Origin: Chloroflexota bacterium
GTDB taxonomy: Bacteria; Chloroflexota; Dehalococcoidia; Tepidiformales; Tepidiformaceae
Assembly (NCBI GenBank): GCA_026710655.1
Contig: JAPOQN010000050.1
Span: 1 to 49,661, forward strand
Direction of reading: 5' to 3'
Length of the DNA: 49,661 nucleotides
The notes under the pieces were generated by a model. That model was not told the origin of the DNA. It saw only the letters and a program-made list of their open reading frames with translations, and made no database searches. Shown here one piece after another: positions 49,655 to 49,661 of the stretch. The translations under genes were made by a program, and so were the position numbers. The stretch's first letter is position 1, and each line of letters opens with the position of its first letter.

Positions 49655-49661
49655 CTCCGAG
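49632..49661 (+). CDS. Possible start of a gene leaving the window
   Basis: An ATG at 49632 opens a plus-strand frame reading MSDDETRISE to the window edge. This hydrophilic N-terminus looks natural, and the frame is divergent from the membrane protein, but only ten codons are visible and there is no ribosome site. If real, the membrane protein more likely begins at 49621 or 49633. Confidence 0.25.
   Translation, partial: MSDDETRISE

Noticed and set aside
1..49661. CRISPR array, rRNA, or insertion sequence
   Set aside because: No regularly spaced repeats, rRNA segments, transposase motifs or terminal inverted repeats were seen.

Overview
The window is very GC-rich, densely packed bacterial chromosome, most likely from a Chloroflexota bacterium (a Dehalococcoidia-like or related lineage). 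This rests on gene content. Two large membrane proteins belong to families (DUF2298/Chlor_Arch_YYY and the TIGR03663/Agl23 type) whose known distribution is Chloroflexi plus Archaea. Next to them sit an actinobacterial-type inositol phosphate synthase cluster and F420/FMN-type enzymes. Many genes overlap their neighbour by 4 bp. Many others have a -10 box 6-8 nt before the start codon and no Shine-Dalgarno sequence, which points to leaderless mRNAs.

Layout. 1-0.3 kb: 3' end of a PstS-like phosphate-binding protein and its terminator. 0.4-4.1 kb: two family III CoA-transferases and a beta-lactamase-fold esterase. 4.1-8.4 kb: biotin synthesis, bioA-bioF-bioD on the minus strand divergent from bioB. 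8.5-14.3 kb: an enolase-superfamily enzyme, a DCC-family thiol protein, then mutS-mutL. 14.3-16.6 kb: a Lit-like (DUF1461) membrane protein with a long acidic tail, an FmdB zinc-ribbon protein and an alpha/beta hydrolase. 16.6-34.0 kb (minus): one probable very long transcription unit, rnc-smc-ftsY, then four membrane or glycosylation-type genes and a FAD oxidoreductase, then a nuoE-nuoF pair. 34.1-39.2 kb: a zinc-ribbon/HTH protein, small membrane protein, LLM flavin oxidoreductase, nicotinamidase, methyltransferase, hydrolase and a PNPOx-type protein. 39.2-40.1 kb: tRNA-Gly(CCC) and a PIN-domain toxin module. 40.2-42.8 kb: GltD-like protein, MBL-fold hydrolase and tRNA-Arg(TCT).

43.0-48.3 kb is the most interesting operon: ino1, two LpxL/HtrB-type acyltransferases, a PHP phosphoesterase, a PimA-like GT4 mannosyltransferase and a CDP-alcohol phosphatidyltransferase resembling phosphatidylinositol-phosphate synthase. 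Together these could make myo-inositol-1-phosphate, attach it to CDP-diacylglycerol, mannosylate it and acylate the product. That is a phosphatidylinositol-mannoside-like route, normally regarded as a mycobacterial/actinobacterial trait.

48.3-49.1 kb: a HigBA-type toxin-antitoxin cassette flanked by a perfect 30-bp direct repeat. The repeat copies the shared 3' end of the two convergent flanking genes, so the cassette went in without breaking either gene, and the antitoxin's last codons come from the target sequence. The window ends in a proline-rich membrane protein with long G homopolymers that may be sequencing artefacts. No rRNA, CRISPR array or classical insertion sequence was seen, and no gene-free stretch exceeds about 170 bases.
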